Assembly: GCA_964506785.1 (NCBI GenBank)
Contig: CAZDME010000001.1
Location: 1-61,085, forward strand
Reading direction: 5' to 3'
Length of the DNA stretch: 61,085 bases
DNA from: CAZDME01 sp964506785 [NCBI: uncultured bacterium]
GTDB lineage: Bacteria > CAZDME01 > JAYEMH01
The notes below the pieces were generated by a model. It was not told the DNA's origin, did not search any database, and saw nothing but the letters and a program-made list of their open reading frames with translations. Numbering within the stretch: position 1 is the stretch's first letter; every line of letters begins with the position of its first letter. The translations under genes and the position numbers were made by a program. This document shows positions 32,832 to 42,271 of the stretch, piece by piece.

Positions 32832-34088
32832 ATGGCAAAGAGAATAATTTTATGGGGGATGGTTTGTCTCATTGTTGGATTTATTGCTTATCTGCCAATT
32901 CAGGCGGCAGAGGGGAATCTTTATGAGAATCTTAAGATTTTTACTGACGCCATGAGTCTGGTCCAAATGGAATATGTCAAAGATGTCAATGCCAAGGATT
33001 TAATTTATGGCGCCCTTAAAGGGATGCTATCTTCCTTGGACTCTCACAGCCAGTTTCTTGACCCGGAAACATACAAAGAAACGCAGGTAGAAACCAAGGG
33101 AAAATTCGGCGGGCTGGGCATAGTCATCAGTATAAAGGACAGCCATCTGACCGTCATTTCTCCTTTAGAGGGCACTCCGGCTTACCGTTCGGGTATTAAA
33201 GCTAACGATGTGATTGTCAAAATAAACGGAGAAACCACCAAAGACATTACTTTGACTGACGCCGTCAAGAAATTACGCGGACCGAAAGGAACGCAGGTGA
33301 CCATTACCATTATGAGGGAGGGAGAACCAAAGCTTTTAGATGTTACCATTACCCGCGATATTATTAAGATTGAAAGTGTTAAAAATGTCGAGGTTTTAGA
33401 GAATAAAATCGGCTACATCCGTCTGGTTGAATTTCAGGAAAAAACCGGCAGAGATTTGGAAAAGGCTTTACTCAAGCTGAGTGATGAGGGCATCCAGGCT
33501 TTGATTTTAGATGTTCGTAATAATCCCGGCGGTCTCCTGAACGAGGCGGCTGAGGTTTCCGATAAATTTTTACCCAAAGGAAGGATGATTGTTTATACTC
33601 AAGGGCGGGATAAAGAGGATGTAATCAAATACCTGTCGCGGAAGGACCCGGTCTACCCCGGACTTCCCATGGTTATATTGGTTAACGGGGGTAGTGCCAG
33701 CGCTTCAGAAATTGTTGCTGCAGCCATTCAGGAATGGAACTGCGGCGTAATTCTGGGGACAGAAACTTTTGGAAAGGGCTCGGTGCAGAGTATTCTGCCT
33801 TTAAGAGACGGTTCGGCTCTTCGATTGACCACGGCTAAATATTTTACCCCAAAAGGTATTTCTATCCAGGATACCAAAGTACAGCCTGATATTGTGGTAG
33901 AAATTTCTGAAGAGGATGAACTGAGTTTGATGCGTCAGTCAGAGATGAGCAAGGAAGACAGGGAGAAACTTAAAGAAGAAAAAAAATTGGTGGATGACAT
34001 CCAGCTCGAGAGAGCCAAAGATTTACTAAAGGCAATGGAAGTCTACCAGCAGAAATTAAAAGGTGAAGAAGCCCTAAGTTTGCCGTAA
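32832..34088 (+). CDS. ctpA: C-terminal processing peptidase (S41)
   Basis: Periplasmic PDZ protease that trims envelope proteins. 418 aa: signal peptide (about 1-26), PDZ domain (about 88-165, FGGLGIVISIKDSHLTV, ANDVIVKINGE), then the S41 catalytic domain with VNGGSASASEIVAAA (nucleophile Ser near 288) and FGKGSVQ (catalytic Lys near 313). ATG with GGGGAGGAG. The order EnvC-CtpA-polysaccharide deacetylase is the known proteobacterial order. Confidence 0.95.
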   Translation: MAKRIILWGMVCLIVGFIAYLPIQAAEGNLYENLKIFTDAMSLVQMEYVKDVNAKDLIYGALKGMLSSLDSHSQFLDPETYKETQVETKGKFGGLGIVISIKDSHLTVISPLEGTPAYRSGIKANDVIVKINGETTKDITLTDAVKKLRGPKGTQVTITIMREGEPKLLDVTITRDIIKIESVKNVEVLENKIGYIRLVEFQEKTGRDLEKALLKLSDEGIQALILDVRNNPGGLLNEAAEVSDKFLPKGRMIVYTQGRDKEDVIKYLSRKDPVYPGLPMVILVNGGSASASEIVAAAIQEWNCGVILGTETFGKGSVQSILPLRDGSALRLTTAKYFTPKGISIQDTKVQPDIVVEISEEDELSLMRQSEMSKEDREKLKEEKKLVDDIQLERAKDLLKAMEVYQQKLKGEEALSLP

Positions 34089-34121
34089 AAATAACATAGC
34101 CCGGATGAAAGGAAAGTTTTT

Positions 34122-35225
34122 TTGAAAAAAATTCAAATATTTTTATTAATCCTTTTAGTTATCGGATTTTTCCTCCTCCTTGATTACTGGAAGATAAAAA
34201 AAGGAGAGGTTTCCTATCTCAAACGGTGGCTGCCTTCCTATGACTATACTTTTCAGTCCCATCAAATTGATATGGCTATTGAATCGACTTTAGCCGATTT
34301 AGGGATGACCAGCAAGGATATTATAAAAAGCTACCGGGAGGAGAAAAAAAGTGGCAGAAAAAAGTGGATTTATGTTTATAAAGAATTGAAAGTTCCTCTG
34401 GAAGCCGATTTAAGTGATTATGCCGGATTAATCACAGATCAGGTAAAGAAATCTGGCGGGAAGATGTTCTCGCGGCAGATGCCTAAAGGAGAAAAAAATT
34501 ATCTAAAGTTAATTTTTGGCCTTAAAGATATTCCCACGGCTATCTTAATTCTCAAAGCCCAGCCTCGGGCTAAAGTTGCTATTATTATTGACGATGTTGG
34601 CTATGGCGGGTTTTTAACCGAGAAACTTTTGAATCTGCCTTTCCCGGTGGCCTTATCTATTCTTCCCCATCTGAATCATTCAACAGATATTGCCAGAGAA
34701 GCCCACCGCTTGGGTTATGAGGTAATGCTTCATCTGCCCATGGAATCAATAAGGCCGGAAGAAAATCGGGGAGAAGGCATTATTTATGTGGATATGAGTA
34801 AAAAAACAATCAGCCGTTTAATTGAAAAATCGTTAGATAGCGTCCCTTATGCCGTGGGCGTTAACAACCATATGGGCTCGCGCGTTTGCCAGAATCCAGA
34901 AGTAGTTGAGGTAATTCTTACCCGGTTAAAGAAGCACAATTTATATTTTATTGACAGTTTGGTAATCGCCAGTTCAAAGGCCTATCAAATTGCCCAAAAG
35001 ATGGCTATCCCTTCACATTACCGCCGCGTTTTTTTGGATAACCAGAATGACCCGGATTATATCAGAGGCCAGCTTGAAGAATTAAAAGACAAGGCCATTA
35101 GCGAAGGGGAAGCAATCGGTATTGGGCACTGCCGGAGAAATACTTTAGATGTTTTAACTGAAGCTGTCCCGGAAATAGAAAAAGAAGGTATTGAATTTGT
35201 TTTTGCCTCGGAGCTAGTGAAGTAA
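34122..35225 (+). CDS. Divergent polysaccharide deacetylase (YibQ-like)
   Basis: A 367-aa protein with an N-terminal membrane anchor (about 4-22) and a divergent polysaccharide deacetylase domain (about 155-365): VAIIIDDVGYGG (metal-binding Asp pair), YEVMLHLPMES, GVNNHMGSR and GEAIGIGHCR. The start is TTG 34122 with GAAAGGAAAG upstream. It follows EnvC-like and CtpA genes as yibQ follows envC in proteobacteria. The substrate is unknown. Confidence 0.88.
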   Translation: MKKIQIFLLILLVIGFFLLLDYWKIKKGEVSYLKRWLPSYDYTFQSHQIDMAIESTLADLGMTSKDIIKSYREEKKSGRKKWIYVYKELKVPLEADLSDYAGLITDQVKKSGGKMFSRQMPKGEKNYLKLIFGLKDIPTAILILKAQPRAKVAIIIDDVGYGGFLTEKLLNLPFPVALSILPHLNHSTDIAREAHRLGYEVMLHLPMESIRPEENRGEGIIYVDMSKKTISRLIEKSLDSVPYAVGVNNHMGSRVCQNPEVVEVILTRLKKHNLYFIDSLVIASSKAYQIAQKMAIPSHYRRVFLDNQNDPDYIRGQLEELKDKAISEGEAIGIGHCRRNTLDVLTEAVPEIEKEGIEFVFASELVK

Positions 35226-35290
35226 AGCTGATAACTAGCGGGTAAGAGCTGCTAAAAAGACCTATAACCTATGGCCTATTGGTAAATAGT
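35226..35290. repeat. CCTATAA-type heptamer repeat
   Basis: AGCTGATAACT, then ACCTATA ACCTATG GCCTATT GGTAAAT in 7-bp register directly before tsaD. Confidence 0.65.
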
Positions 35291-35291
35291 T

Positions 35292-36296
35292 ATGCTGATT
35301 TGCGGGATTGAGACTTCTTGTGATGAGACGGCTGTTTCCATTGTTGAAGACGGGAAGAAAATAATTGAGAACCGCATTTTTTCTCAAGAGGCTATTCATC
35401 GGCCTTTTGGCGGGGTGGTTCCAGAGGTGGCTTGCCGCACCCATCTAGAAAAAATATTCCTGCTTCTGGATGAATTATTTAACAGAAACGGCTTGACTTA
35501 CAAAGATATTGATGCCTGGGCAGTAACTTATGGCCCGGGATTAGTAGGTGCTTTGCTTATTGGCATTGCTACTGCCAAATCCTTAAGCTGTCTAACCGAA
35601 AAGCCTCTTTTAGCGGTCAATCATATTGAGGGGCATCTCTATGCTAATATTCTGGAGCACCAGGAAATTGCTTTCCCCTGGGTGGGGTTGGTTGTTTCCG
35701 GGGGGCACACCAGTCTTTATTTTGCTACCCGGCTGGGTAAATACAAACTGCTGGGAGAAACGGTTGATGATGCTGCCGGCGAAGCCTTTGATAAAGTGGC
35801 CAAACTTCTTTCTTTAGGTTATCCGGGCGGGCCGGCGGTTGAAGAAGCGGCTAAAGGCGGCGACAGAAGAAAAATTAAATTTCCCCGTCCGTCCGGGCCA
35901 AAAAGGAGAAAAGATTCTTTTGATTTTAGTTTTAGCGGTCTGAAGACCGCCGTGCTTTATTATCTTCGTGATCATCCCGAAGCCGCCACTCAGAAGGCTG
36001 ATGTTGCTGCCGGTTTTCAGGAAGCGGTGATAGAGGTTTTAGTTGGGAAAACAGCTGAGGCGGCGAGAATGTTCGGGGTAAAGACGATTCTTGTCTCAGG
36101 CGGAGTAGCCAGCAATAACCGACTCCGTCAGGAATTCAGGCAGTTTGGGGAAAACGAGGGAATGAATATTTTTTTCCCCTCGCCTCTTTTGTGCACCGAT
36201 AATGCCGCGATGATTGCCGGTTTAGGATTTTCTAAATTACAAAAGGGAGAGAAAGCTTCTTTAGATTTAGGGCCGGTACCGGGATTGAAACTGTGA
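35292..36296 (+). CDS. tsaD: tRNA N6-threonylcarbamoyladenosine transferase TsaD
   Basis: Transfers threonylcarbamoyl to A37 of ANN-decoding tRNAs. 334 aa, full length: MLICGIETSCDETAVSIVED, metal-binding NHIEGHLYAN (HxxxH), VVSGGHTSLYFA, and the late motif SGGVASNNRLRQEF plus CTDNAAMIAGLG. ATG start with no strong Shine-Dalgarno; upstream is repeat. Confidence 0.96.
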   Translation: MLICGIETSCDETAVSIVEDGKKIIENRIFSQEAIHRPFGGVVPEVACRTHLEKIFLLLDELFNRNGLTYKDIDAWAVTYGPGLVGALLIGIATAKSLSCLTEKPLLAVNHIEGHLYANILEHQEIAFPWVGLVVSGGHTSLYFATRLGKYKLLGETVDDAAGEAFDKVAKLLSLGYPGGPAVEEAAKGGDRRKIKFPRPSGPKRRKDSFDFSFSGLKTAVLYYLRDHPEAATQKADVAAGFQEAVIEVLVGKTAEAARMFGVKTILVSGGVASNNRLRQEFRQFGENEGMNIFFPSPLLCTDNAAMIAGLGFSKLQKGEKASLDLGPVPGLKL

Positions 36297-36302
36297 ATGG
36301 TG

Positions 36303-36353
36303 GAATCGAAATAACGTGATAACGAGCAACGATATAACGAGATAACGATTAAG
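36303..36353. repeat. GATAACG-type heptamer array
   Basis: AAATAACG TGATAACG AGCAACG ATATAACG AGATAACG, between tsaD and the MgtC-like gene. Confidence 0.8.
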
Positions 36354-36379
36354 GAGATAGCGAGTTTGAGGAAAAAACC

Positions 36380-37048
36380 ATGATTTCCTTTTCAGAAGTG
36401 CTTGTTCGTTTAATCTTAGCCAGCCTTTTAAGCGGACTGGTGGGTTTCGAAAGAGAATCTCATGGACGGGCAGCCGGGTTAAGAACCCATATTTTAGTCG
36501 GGGTGGGCGCTACTCTTTTTATGCTGGTTTCTCTTTATGTCGCCCAGGTCTATGGAGAAAACGGCTCGGCAGATCCAGGGCGTATTGCCGCTCAGGTTGT
36601 GACCGGGATAGGATTTCTCGGCGCCGGAACCATCCTCCGCTTTGGTGTTTCTATCCGCGGCTTAACCACTGCGGCCAGCATTTGGGGGGTGGCGGCAGTC
36701 GGCTTGGCGGTTGGCTGTGGCTTTTATCCGGCGGCACTGGGTGCTACCGTTATTTTCTTAATTGCCCTTTACTTTTTATCTAAACTAGGGGCGGTGATAC
36801 CGGCTCAGTCCTATTTTAAGATTTTAACAGTTAAAGGGATAGATACCGAGCGGCATCTTGACAGAATCCACAATATTTTAAACCAGGGGAAAATCGGTAT
36901 AGAAAGGTTGGAATGGGGGAAAGATTTTCTAAATAAAGAAGTAATAAACCTTCAATTGTTTTTAAGATTTCCGCATAAAGGTTTGGAAACCCATTTAATT
37001 AAGGAAATAGGAAAATTAGAGGGAATTCAGGAAGCCGGATTGGAATGA
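36380..37048 (+). CDS. MgtC/SapB family membrane protein
   Basis: A 222-aa inner-membrane protein. Four hydrophobic helices lie in the first 145 residues; the family signature LVGFERESHGRAAGLRTHIL (about 18-37) is followed by VGVGATLFMLVS and GIGFLGAGTILRFG. A C-terminal soluble ACT-like domain (about 150-222) completes the long form. MgtC proteins affect magnesium limitation responses and ATP synthase or cellulose control in other bacteria; the role here is not shown. Confidence 0.92.
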   Translation: MISFSEVLVRLILASLLSGLVGFERESHGRAAGLRTHILVGVGATLFMLVSLYVAQVYGENGSADPGRIAAQVVTGIGFLGAGTILRFGVSIRGLTTAASIWGVAAVGLAVGCGFYPAALGATVIFLIALYFLSKLGAVIPAQSYFKILTVKGIDTERHLDRIHNILNQGKIGIERLEWGKDFLNKEVINLQLFLRFPHKGLETHLIKEIGKLEGIQEAGLE

Positions 37049-37049
37049 T

Positions 37050-37112
37050 GCCGGTGAATAGTGCATGGTGAAAACGAGATAACGAAATAACGAGGAACGA
37101 GATAATGGGGAA
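37050..37112. repeat. GTGAATA-type and GATAACG-type heptamers
   Basis: GGTGAAT AGTGCAT GGTGAAA (37053-37073) runs straight into AACGAGAT AACGAAAT AACGAGG AACGAGAT AATGG, two families in contact. Confidence 0.7.
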
Positions 37113-37120
37113 AGTGAGTT

Positions 37121-38755
37121 ATGAATAAAGATTTGATTTTTTATGTAATCGGCGGTTTGGGATTGTTTATCTACGGTATTCACCTGATGGGCATCGGTTT
37201 GCAAAAGGCGGCGGCGAATCGGATGCGAAGAATCTTAGGATCTTTAACCAGAAATGCCTTCACCGGAGTCTTGGTGGGCACGGGAATAACGGCCATCATT
37301 CAAAGCAGCAGCGCCACCACTGTCATGTTAGTTGGTTTTGTTAATGCCGGCCTGATGACTTTGAAACAATCCCTGGGCGTAATTTTAGGAGCAAATATTG
37401 GGACCACTATTACCGCCCAGCTTATTGCCTTCAAACTAACCGACTATGCCCTGCCGCTCATTGGGCTGGGCATGTTGACTATGCTTTTTGCCAAAAAGAA
37501 AACCCACAAGTCTTTTGGAGAATTTATGTTGGGTTTTGGTATTTTATTTTTGGGCTTAAAATTTCTGACCCAAAGCGTCAAACCCTTAGGGTCTCTCCCC
37601 CAGGTAAGAGAAGTCTTTATTTCATTCAGCACCAATCCCTTTTTGGGCATATTGGCCGGGGCAATTGTTACCGCTCTGGTTCAAAGCAGCAGTGTTACCA
37701 CTGGTATTGTTTTAGCTTTAGCCGTGGGTGGCTTGATTGATTTAAACGGGGCAATTTATGTTATCTTAGGCTGTAACATCGGTACCTGCATTACCGCTTT
37801 GATTGCCAGTATCGGGACAAGCATCTCGGCTCGTCGGACAGCTTTAGCTCACGTGATTTTTAACGTTGTAGGGATACTGATATTTCTACCGTTTTTATCC
37901 CAATTCAGCCGTCTCATCAGCCTGACTTCGACTAATGTCATGCGCCAATGCGCTAATGCTCATACGGTTTTCAATGTGGGTATAACCTTAATATTTCTTC
38001 CTCTGGTTGGTCTTTTTGCCCGGATTATCCCCCGTCTTATTCCGGGGAGAGAAGTGGAAATCGAATTTGGGCCTAAGTATCTGGAGAGGCATCTTTTGAA
38101 TACTCCATCTCTGGCTTTGCGGGTAGCTACAGAAGAAATCGTCCGCACCTTGAAAATGACCCGCTTAATGGTTAACCAAAGCATGCAGGGGTTTTTTCAT
38201 GACGACGCCCGGGCTTTAGTTAAGGTAGAAAGAGGCGAAGAGGCCGTTGATAATCTGCAGGAAGCAGTGACGGATTATTTAATGGAGTTGATGCAAAGAG
38301 AGCTGAACGAAGAAGAGTCGCGAAAAATTCCGGCTTTGCTTCACAACATAAATGATGTGGAACGTATCGGCGACCACGCGGAAAATTTAGCCGAACTGGC
38401 CGAGAGAAAAATTGAGTGTAAACTCCCCTTTTCTTCAGAGGCAATTAAGGAATTGCATGGGATTCATCATGAATTGGAGAAGATGACCGAAGCAACAATC
38501 CAGGCCTTAGAGCGGAATGATTTAAAAAAAGCCGAAGAGGTTTTGGAAAATGAAGAGCTTATTAACCGCCTCCGCGATAAATTAAAAGAAAATCATATCA
38601 GCCGCCTGGAAGAAAATAAATGTTTGGTTTTGTCAGGGATTGTTTTTTTGGACACTATCAGTAATTTTGAAAAAATTGCTGACCATCTGACCAATATTGT
38701 TCAGGCGGTTGCCGACGCTTTACAATGGGAAAGAAAAAAAACAGAAATGCGATAA
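37121..38755 (+). CDS. Na+/Pi-cotransporter with PhoU-like domain
   Basis: A 544-aa transporter of the Na/Pi cotransporter II family. The membrane part (about 1-310) has two inverted QSSS repeats, TAIIQSSSATTVMLVGF and TALVQSSSVTTGIVLAL, each followed by an NIGT motif (GANIGTTITA, GCNIGTCITA). A C-terminal PhoU-like helical domain (about 340-540) has DVERIGDHAENLAELAE and FEKIADHLTNI. The stop codon TAA lies in a GATAACG repeat unit. Confidence 0.94.
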   Translation: MNKDLIFYVIGGLGLFIYGIHLMGIGLQKAAANRMRRILGSLTRNAFTGVLVGTGITAIIQSSSATTVMLVGFVNAGLMTLKQSLGVILGANIGTTITAQLIAFKLTDYALPLIGLGMLTMLFAKKKTHKSFGEFMLGFGILFLGLKFLTQSVKPLGSLPQVREVFISFSTNPFLGILAGAIVTALVQSSSVTTGIVLALAVGGLIDLNGAIYVILGCNIGTCITALIASIGTSISARRTALAHVIFNVVGILIFLPFLSQFSRLISLTSTNVMRQCANAHTVFNVGITLIFLPLVGLFARIIPRLIPGREVEIEFGPKYLERHLLNTPSLALRVATEEIVRTLKMTRLMVNQSMQGFFHDDARALVKVERGEEAVDNLQEAVTDYLMELMQRELNEEESRKIPALLHNINDVERIGDHAENLAELAERKIECKLPFSSEAIKELHGIHHELEKMTEATIQALERNDLKKAEEVLENEELINRLRDKLKENHISRLEENKCLVLSGIVFLDTISNFEKIADHLTNIVQAVADALQWERKKTEMR

Positions 38756-38883
38756 CGAAAATTTCCGCCATTTTTCACACTTACGAAGTGTGATAAAGGT
38801 GTGATAAAATCTGCTTTTAACGGGACAACAAGTAACGAAATGACATGATAACGAGATAACGGGATGGCGTGATAACGGGAAGT
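38752..38883. repeat. GATAACG array interrupted by a palindrome
   Basis: GATAACG at the gene end, the palindrome, the conserved tail ending TCTGCTTTT, then AACGGGAC AACAAGT AACGAAAT GACATGAT AACGAGAT AACGGGAT GGCGTGAT AACGGG. The last units give a false five-residue extension of fhs. Confidence 0.8.
38772..38796. repeat. Dispersed RAYT-type palindrome, copy 6
   Basis: Left arm TTTTCACACTT (one change), loop ACG, right arm AAGTGTGATAA. The right half-site is then repeated directly (GTGTGATAAAGGTGTGATAA). Confidence 0.88.
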
Positions 38884-40500
38884 ATGAAGCCAATATCGGA
38901 GATTGCCAAAAACTGGGGAGTAAAGGAAGAAGAGCTTAAATGCTTCGGCCCTTATATGGCCAAGGTTTCCCTGAATCTTTTGAAGCGTTTAAAGAATAGC
39001 CCTGAGGGAAATTTAATTATTATCTCGGCGATGACTCCAACCAATCAGGGAGAAGGGAAAACTACCACTACTATTGGTTTGGCCCAGGCCTTGAATCGGT
39101 TAGGCAAAAAAGCTATTCCAACCCTGCGAGAGCCGTCACTCGGCCCTTTTATGGGCCTAAAAGGAGGGGCAACCGGCGGCGGCGCCGCTGAGGTGCTGCC
39201 TAAGGATGAGATAAATCTGCATTTTACCGGAGATATTCACGCCGTCGGGGCCGCCCACAATTTGTTGGCTGCCCTGGTTGATAATTCAATTTATCGGGGA
39301 AACAATTTAAAATTAAACCCGGAGCGCCTTTTTTGGCCCCGGGTGATTGATACCAGTGACCGGGGTCTCCGAGAAATTTTATTAAGTTCAAGCGGCAAAA
39401 TCGCCCAGAATCCTTATAAAACCTCTTTTGAAATCACCGCCGCTTCCGAAATTATGGCGGTTTTATGTTTATCTGAAAATTTCTCCGAATTAAAAAGAAA
39501 AATAGGAGAGATTATCGTTGGACTGGATTTTTCTGAAAAGCCCGTCAGGGTAAAAGACCTGGGGGCAGAAGGAGCGCTATCCCTTCTTTTAAAAGATGCC
39601 CTGATGCCTAATTTGGTTCAGACCAGTGAGTTTGGTCCGGCCTTTATCCACGGCGGCCCATTTGCTAATATTGCCCATGGCTGTAACAGTATCCTGGCGA
39701 TAAAGATGGCTTTGAAATTAGCCGATTTTGTCGTTACCGAGACTGGGTTTGCCGTCGATTTGGGTGCGGAAAAGTTTATCCATCTGGTTTCATCCCCCTT
39801 TAATCTTTCTCCCCGGGCTTTAGTCATTGTCGCCAGTCTCCGCGCCTTGAAAATGCATGGCGGAGAAAAGGCTGGTTTTAAATTAGGGTTGGACAATTTA
39901 TCCAAGCAGATAGAAAATGGAGAAAAACTGGGGTTTCGGGTGGTTGTTGCCCTAAACAGGTTTAAAGAGGATTTGCCTCAAGAAATCAAATATGTAGAAG
40001 ATTTTTTTGCTAAGAAGCAAATCTCTTTAGCTGTTTCTGAGGTCTGGCAAAAAGGAGGAAGAGGCGGCGAGGATTTGGCAAAAAAGATTTTAGAGGTAGT
40101 TAACCGCTCTGGGGGAAATAAAACCTTCAAGGGTTTATATACCCATAACAATTCTTTTAAAGAAAAGGTAGAGGCGATTGCTGTTGAAATTTACGGGGCA
40201 AGTGGGGTAGGTTATTCTGAGGAGGCAGAAAAAGATATCGCTTTTCTTAAGAAAAATAAATTGGACCAGATGCCGGTTTGTCTGGCCAAGACACACAAGT
40301 CGCTTTCTGATAATCCTAATCTTTTAGGCAGGCCCAAGGGTTTTAAAATTAAAGTTGAAAAAATTAAGCCGGCTGCCGGAGCGGGTTTTTTAGTTGTATA
40401 TTGCGGTAAAATTCTTACTTTGCCGGGGCTCCCCCTTTATCCCCGGGCGATGCGAATGGATTTGGGGGATGATGGAGAAATCAAAGAGAAAAATGGTTGA
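38884..40500 (+). CDS. fhs: Formate-tetrahydrofolate ligase
   Basis: ATP-dependent synthesis of 10-formyl-THF from formate, an entry step of the methyl branch of the Wood-Ljungdahl pathway and of one-carbon supply. From ATG 38884 it is 538 aa starting MKPISEIAKNWGVKEEEL. P-loop TPTNQGEGKTTTTIG (about 56-70), EPSLGPFMGLKGGATGGG, and FAVDLGAEKFIHL. Full family length. The upstream codons belong to repeat sequence. It overlaps the next gene's N-terminal region. Confidence 0.96.
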   Translation: MKPISEIAKNWGVKEEELKCFGPYMAKVSLNLLKRLKNSPEGNLIIISAMTPTNQGEGKTTTTIGLAQALNRLGKKAIPTLREPSLGPFMGLKGGATGGGAAEVLPKDEINLHFTGDIHAVGAAHNLLAALVDNSIYRGNNLKLNPERLFWPRVIDTSDRGLREILLSSSGKIAQNPYKTSFEITAASEIMAVLCLSENFSELKRKIGEIIVGLDFSEKPVRVKDLGAEGALSLLLKDALMPNLVQTSEFGPAFIHGGPFANIAHGCNSILAIKMALKLADFVVTETGFAVDLGAEKFIHLVSSPFNLSPRALVIVASLRALKMHGGEKAGFKLGLDNLSKQIENGEKLGFRVVVALNRFKEDLPQEIKYVEDFFAKKQISLAVSEVWQKGGRGGEDLAKKILEVVNRSGGNKTFKGLYTHNNSFKEKVEAIAVEIYGASGVGYSEEAEKDIAFLKKNKLDQMPVCLAKTHKSLSDNPNLLGRPKGFKIKVEKIKPAAGAGFLVVYCGKILTLPGLPLYPRAMRMDLGDDGEIKEKNG

Positions 40501-42190
40501 AAACCCGAAAATTCTAGTGAAAATAGCAGAAAAAATTGGTTTCCTCAGTAAAAAGAAATTAAATGAAGCCATGGAGGAACAGAAGCGTACAGGGGAAAGA
40601 CTCCCGGCTGTTTTAGTTAGGCTCGGATATCTGGCTAAGGAAGAATTAGGCATTGCCCTGGCCAATCAATTCAATATGGAAACGGTCAAATTATCTGAAA
40701 AAGAGATTTCCATCGAGCTTTTAAAAAGTTTTGACGCCGAATTAGTTAAAAGACACCGCTTTATTCCTTTAGAGAAAGAAAAAGGTAAATTAATTGTCGC
40801 CATTGATAATCCTTTAAATCTTTTTGCCTTTTCTTATTTAGAAAACCAGCTTAAGTGTAAAATGAATGCTTTTTTAATTACCCCCAAGGAGCTTGATCAG
40901 GCCCTGGAGAAATTTTTTGGTTTCGAAGAACCCCGGATTACTTCTCTTTATAAAAAATTACGAGACGAGGATTTACATATTGAAGGGTTTGGCGATGAAT
41001 TAGAAGAGACGCCGGCTGATGACGCCCCGATTATTAAATTGGTTCATGTATTAATCCTGGAGGGTTTTCGCAGCCGGGCCAGCGATATTCATCTTGAGCC
41101 TTTGGAGAACCGGTTTCGCATTCGCTACCGCATTGACGGAGTACTTCACGATGCGCCCGGACCACCCAAAAGATTGGAAGCGGCCATTATCTCCCGGGTA
41201 AAAATTATGGCCAGGATGGATATTGCCGAGAAACGCCTGCCACAGGACGGCCGCATTAAGATTAAGCTTGCCGGAAAAGACCTGGATTTAAGGGTTTCGA
41301 CCCTGCCCGGGCTTTATGGAGAAAGTGTCGTTTTGCGAATTTTAGACCGAAGCAGTTTATTAAAAGATATGGCTGATTTGGGATTCAGTCTGCGTGACCA
41401 GAAAGAATTCGAGAAATTATTAGGTATTACTAACGGAATAATTCTGGTGACTGGGCCGACGGGCAGCGGCAAAACCACGACACTTTACTCAGCGTTAAGC
41501 CGTTTGAACCAGGCTGACCGTAAAATTGTTACCGTCGAAGATCCGATAGAATACCAAATTTCCGGTATCAACCAGGTAGAGGTAAAGCCCTATATCGGCC
41601 TGACCTTTGCCCAGAGCCTGCGTTCAATTTTAAGGCAGGCGCCGGATATCCTGATGATTGGTGAAATTCGGGATTTGGAAACAGCCGAAATTGCTATTCG
41701 CTCCGCCCTCACCGGACATTTGGTCCTCAGCACCTTGCATACCAATGATGCCTGCAGTGCCGTCACCCGGTTGATTGATATGGGAGTAAAGCCCTTTTTA
41801 GTTGCTTCTTCTTTGCGGGCGGTTTTATCGCAGCGATTAGTCAGGAAAATTTGTTCTTACTGCAAAGAAGCCTATCAACCCAGTTTGAATGAGTTAACTG
41901 AAGTTGGCTTGAAAGAAGGCGATATTCCTGAGGTGACTTTTTATCGCGGTAAGGGATGTCCAAAATGCAATCAAACCGGTTTCCGGGAGAGAATTGCTAT
42001 TTTTGAACTGTTGCTTATGAGCGAACAGTTAAGAAAGATAATTTATGGCAAGCCTTCGAGCACCCAGATAAAAGACATTGCCCAGAAAGAAGGAATGTTT
42101 ACCCTGCGGGAGGACGGCTGGGCAAAGGTTTTTGCCGGGATAACTACTTTAACTGAAGTTTCCCGGGTAACCATAGGCGATGATGATTAA
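40472..42190 (+). CDS. PilB/GspE-type secretion ATPase 1
   Basis: Hexameric ATPase for type IV pilus extension or type II secretion. About 572 aa from ATG 40472 (GGGGG just upstream; ATG 40493 is an alternative overlapping the fhs stop). An MshEN domain (about 20-150) is followed by the T2SSE domain: LEPLENRFRIRYRIDGVL, Walker A GPTGSGKTTTLYSA, Asp box DPIEYQISG, Walker B LMIGEIRDLETAE, His box TGHLVLSTLHTNDA. The tetracysteine zinc motif is CSYC and CPKC near the end. A second paralogue follows. Confidence 0.93.
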   Translation: MEKSKRKMVENPKILVKIAEKIGFLSKKKLNEAMEEQKRTGERLPAVLVRLGYLAKEELGIALANQFNMETVKLSEKEISIELLKSFDAELVKRHRFIPLEKEKGKLIVAIDNPLNLFAFSYLENQLKCKMNAFLITPKELDQALEKFFGFEEPRITSLYKKLRDEDLHIEGFGDELEETPADDAPIIKLVHVLILEGFRSRASDIHLEPLENRFRIRYRIDGVLHDAPGPPKRLEAAIISRVKIMARMDIAEKRLPQDGRIKIKLAGKDLDLRVSTLPGLYGESVVLRILDRSSLLKDMADLGFSLRDQKEFEKLLGITNGIILVTGPTGSGKTTTLYSALSRLNQADRKIVTVEDPIEYQISGINQVEVKPYIGLTFAQSLRSILRQAPDILMIGEIRDLETAEIAIRSALTGHLVLSTLHTNDACSAVTRLIDMGVKPFLVASSLRAVLSQRLVRKICSYCKEAYQPSLNELTEVGLKEGDIPEVTFYRGKGCPKCNQTGFRERIAIFELLLMSEQLRKIIYGKPSSTQIKDIAQKEGMFTLREDGWAKVFAGITTLTEVSRVTIGDDD

Positions 42191-42199
42191 AATAGAGCT

Positions 42200-42270
42200 T
42201 GGATTCGTGAATGGTAAATCGTGAATAGTGCAAACGAGATAACGTGATAACGGGAAACGGGATAACGAAA
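42200..42270. repeat. GTGAATA-type then GATAACG-type heptamers
   Basis: TTCGTGA ATGGTAA ATCGTGA ATAGTGC followed by AAACGAGAT AACGTGAT AACGGGA AACGGGAT AACG. The same junction of two families as at 37050. Confidence 0.75.
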
Positions 42271-42271
42271 A

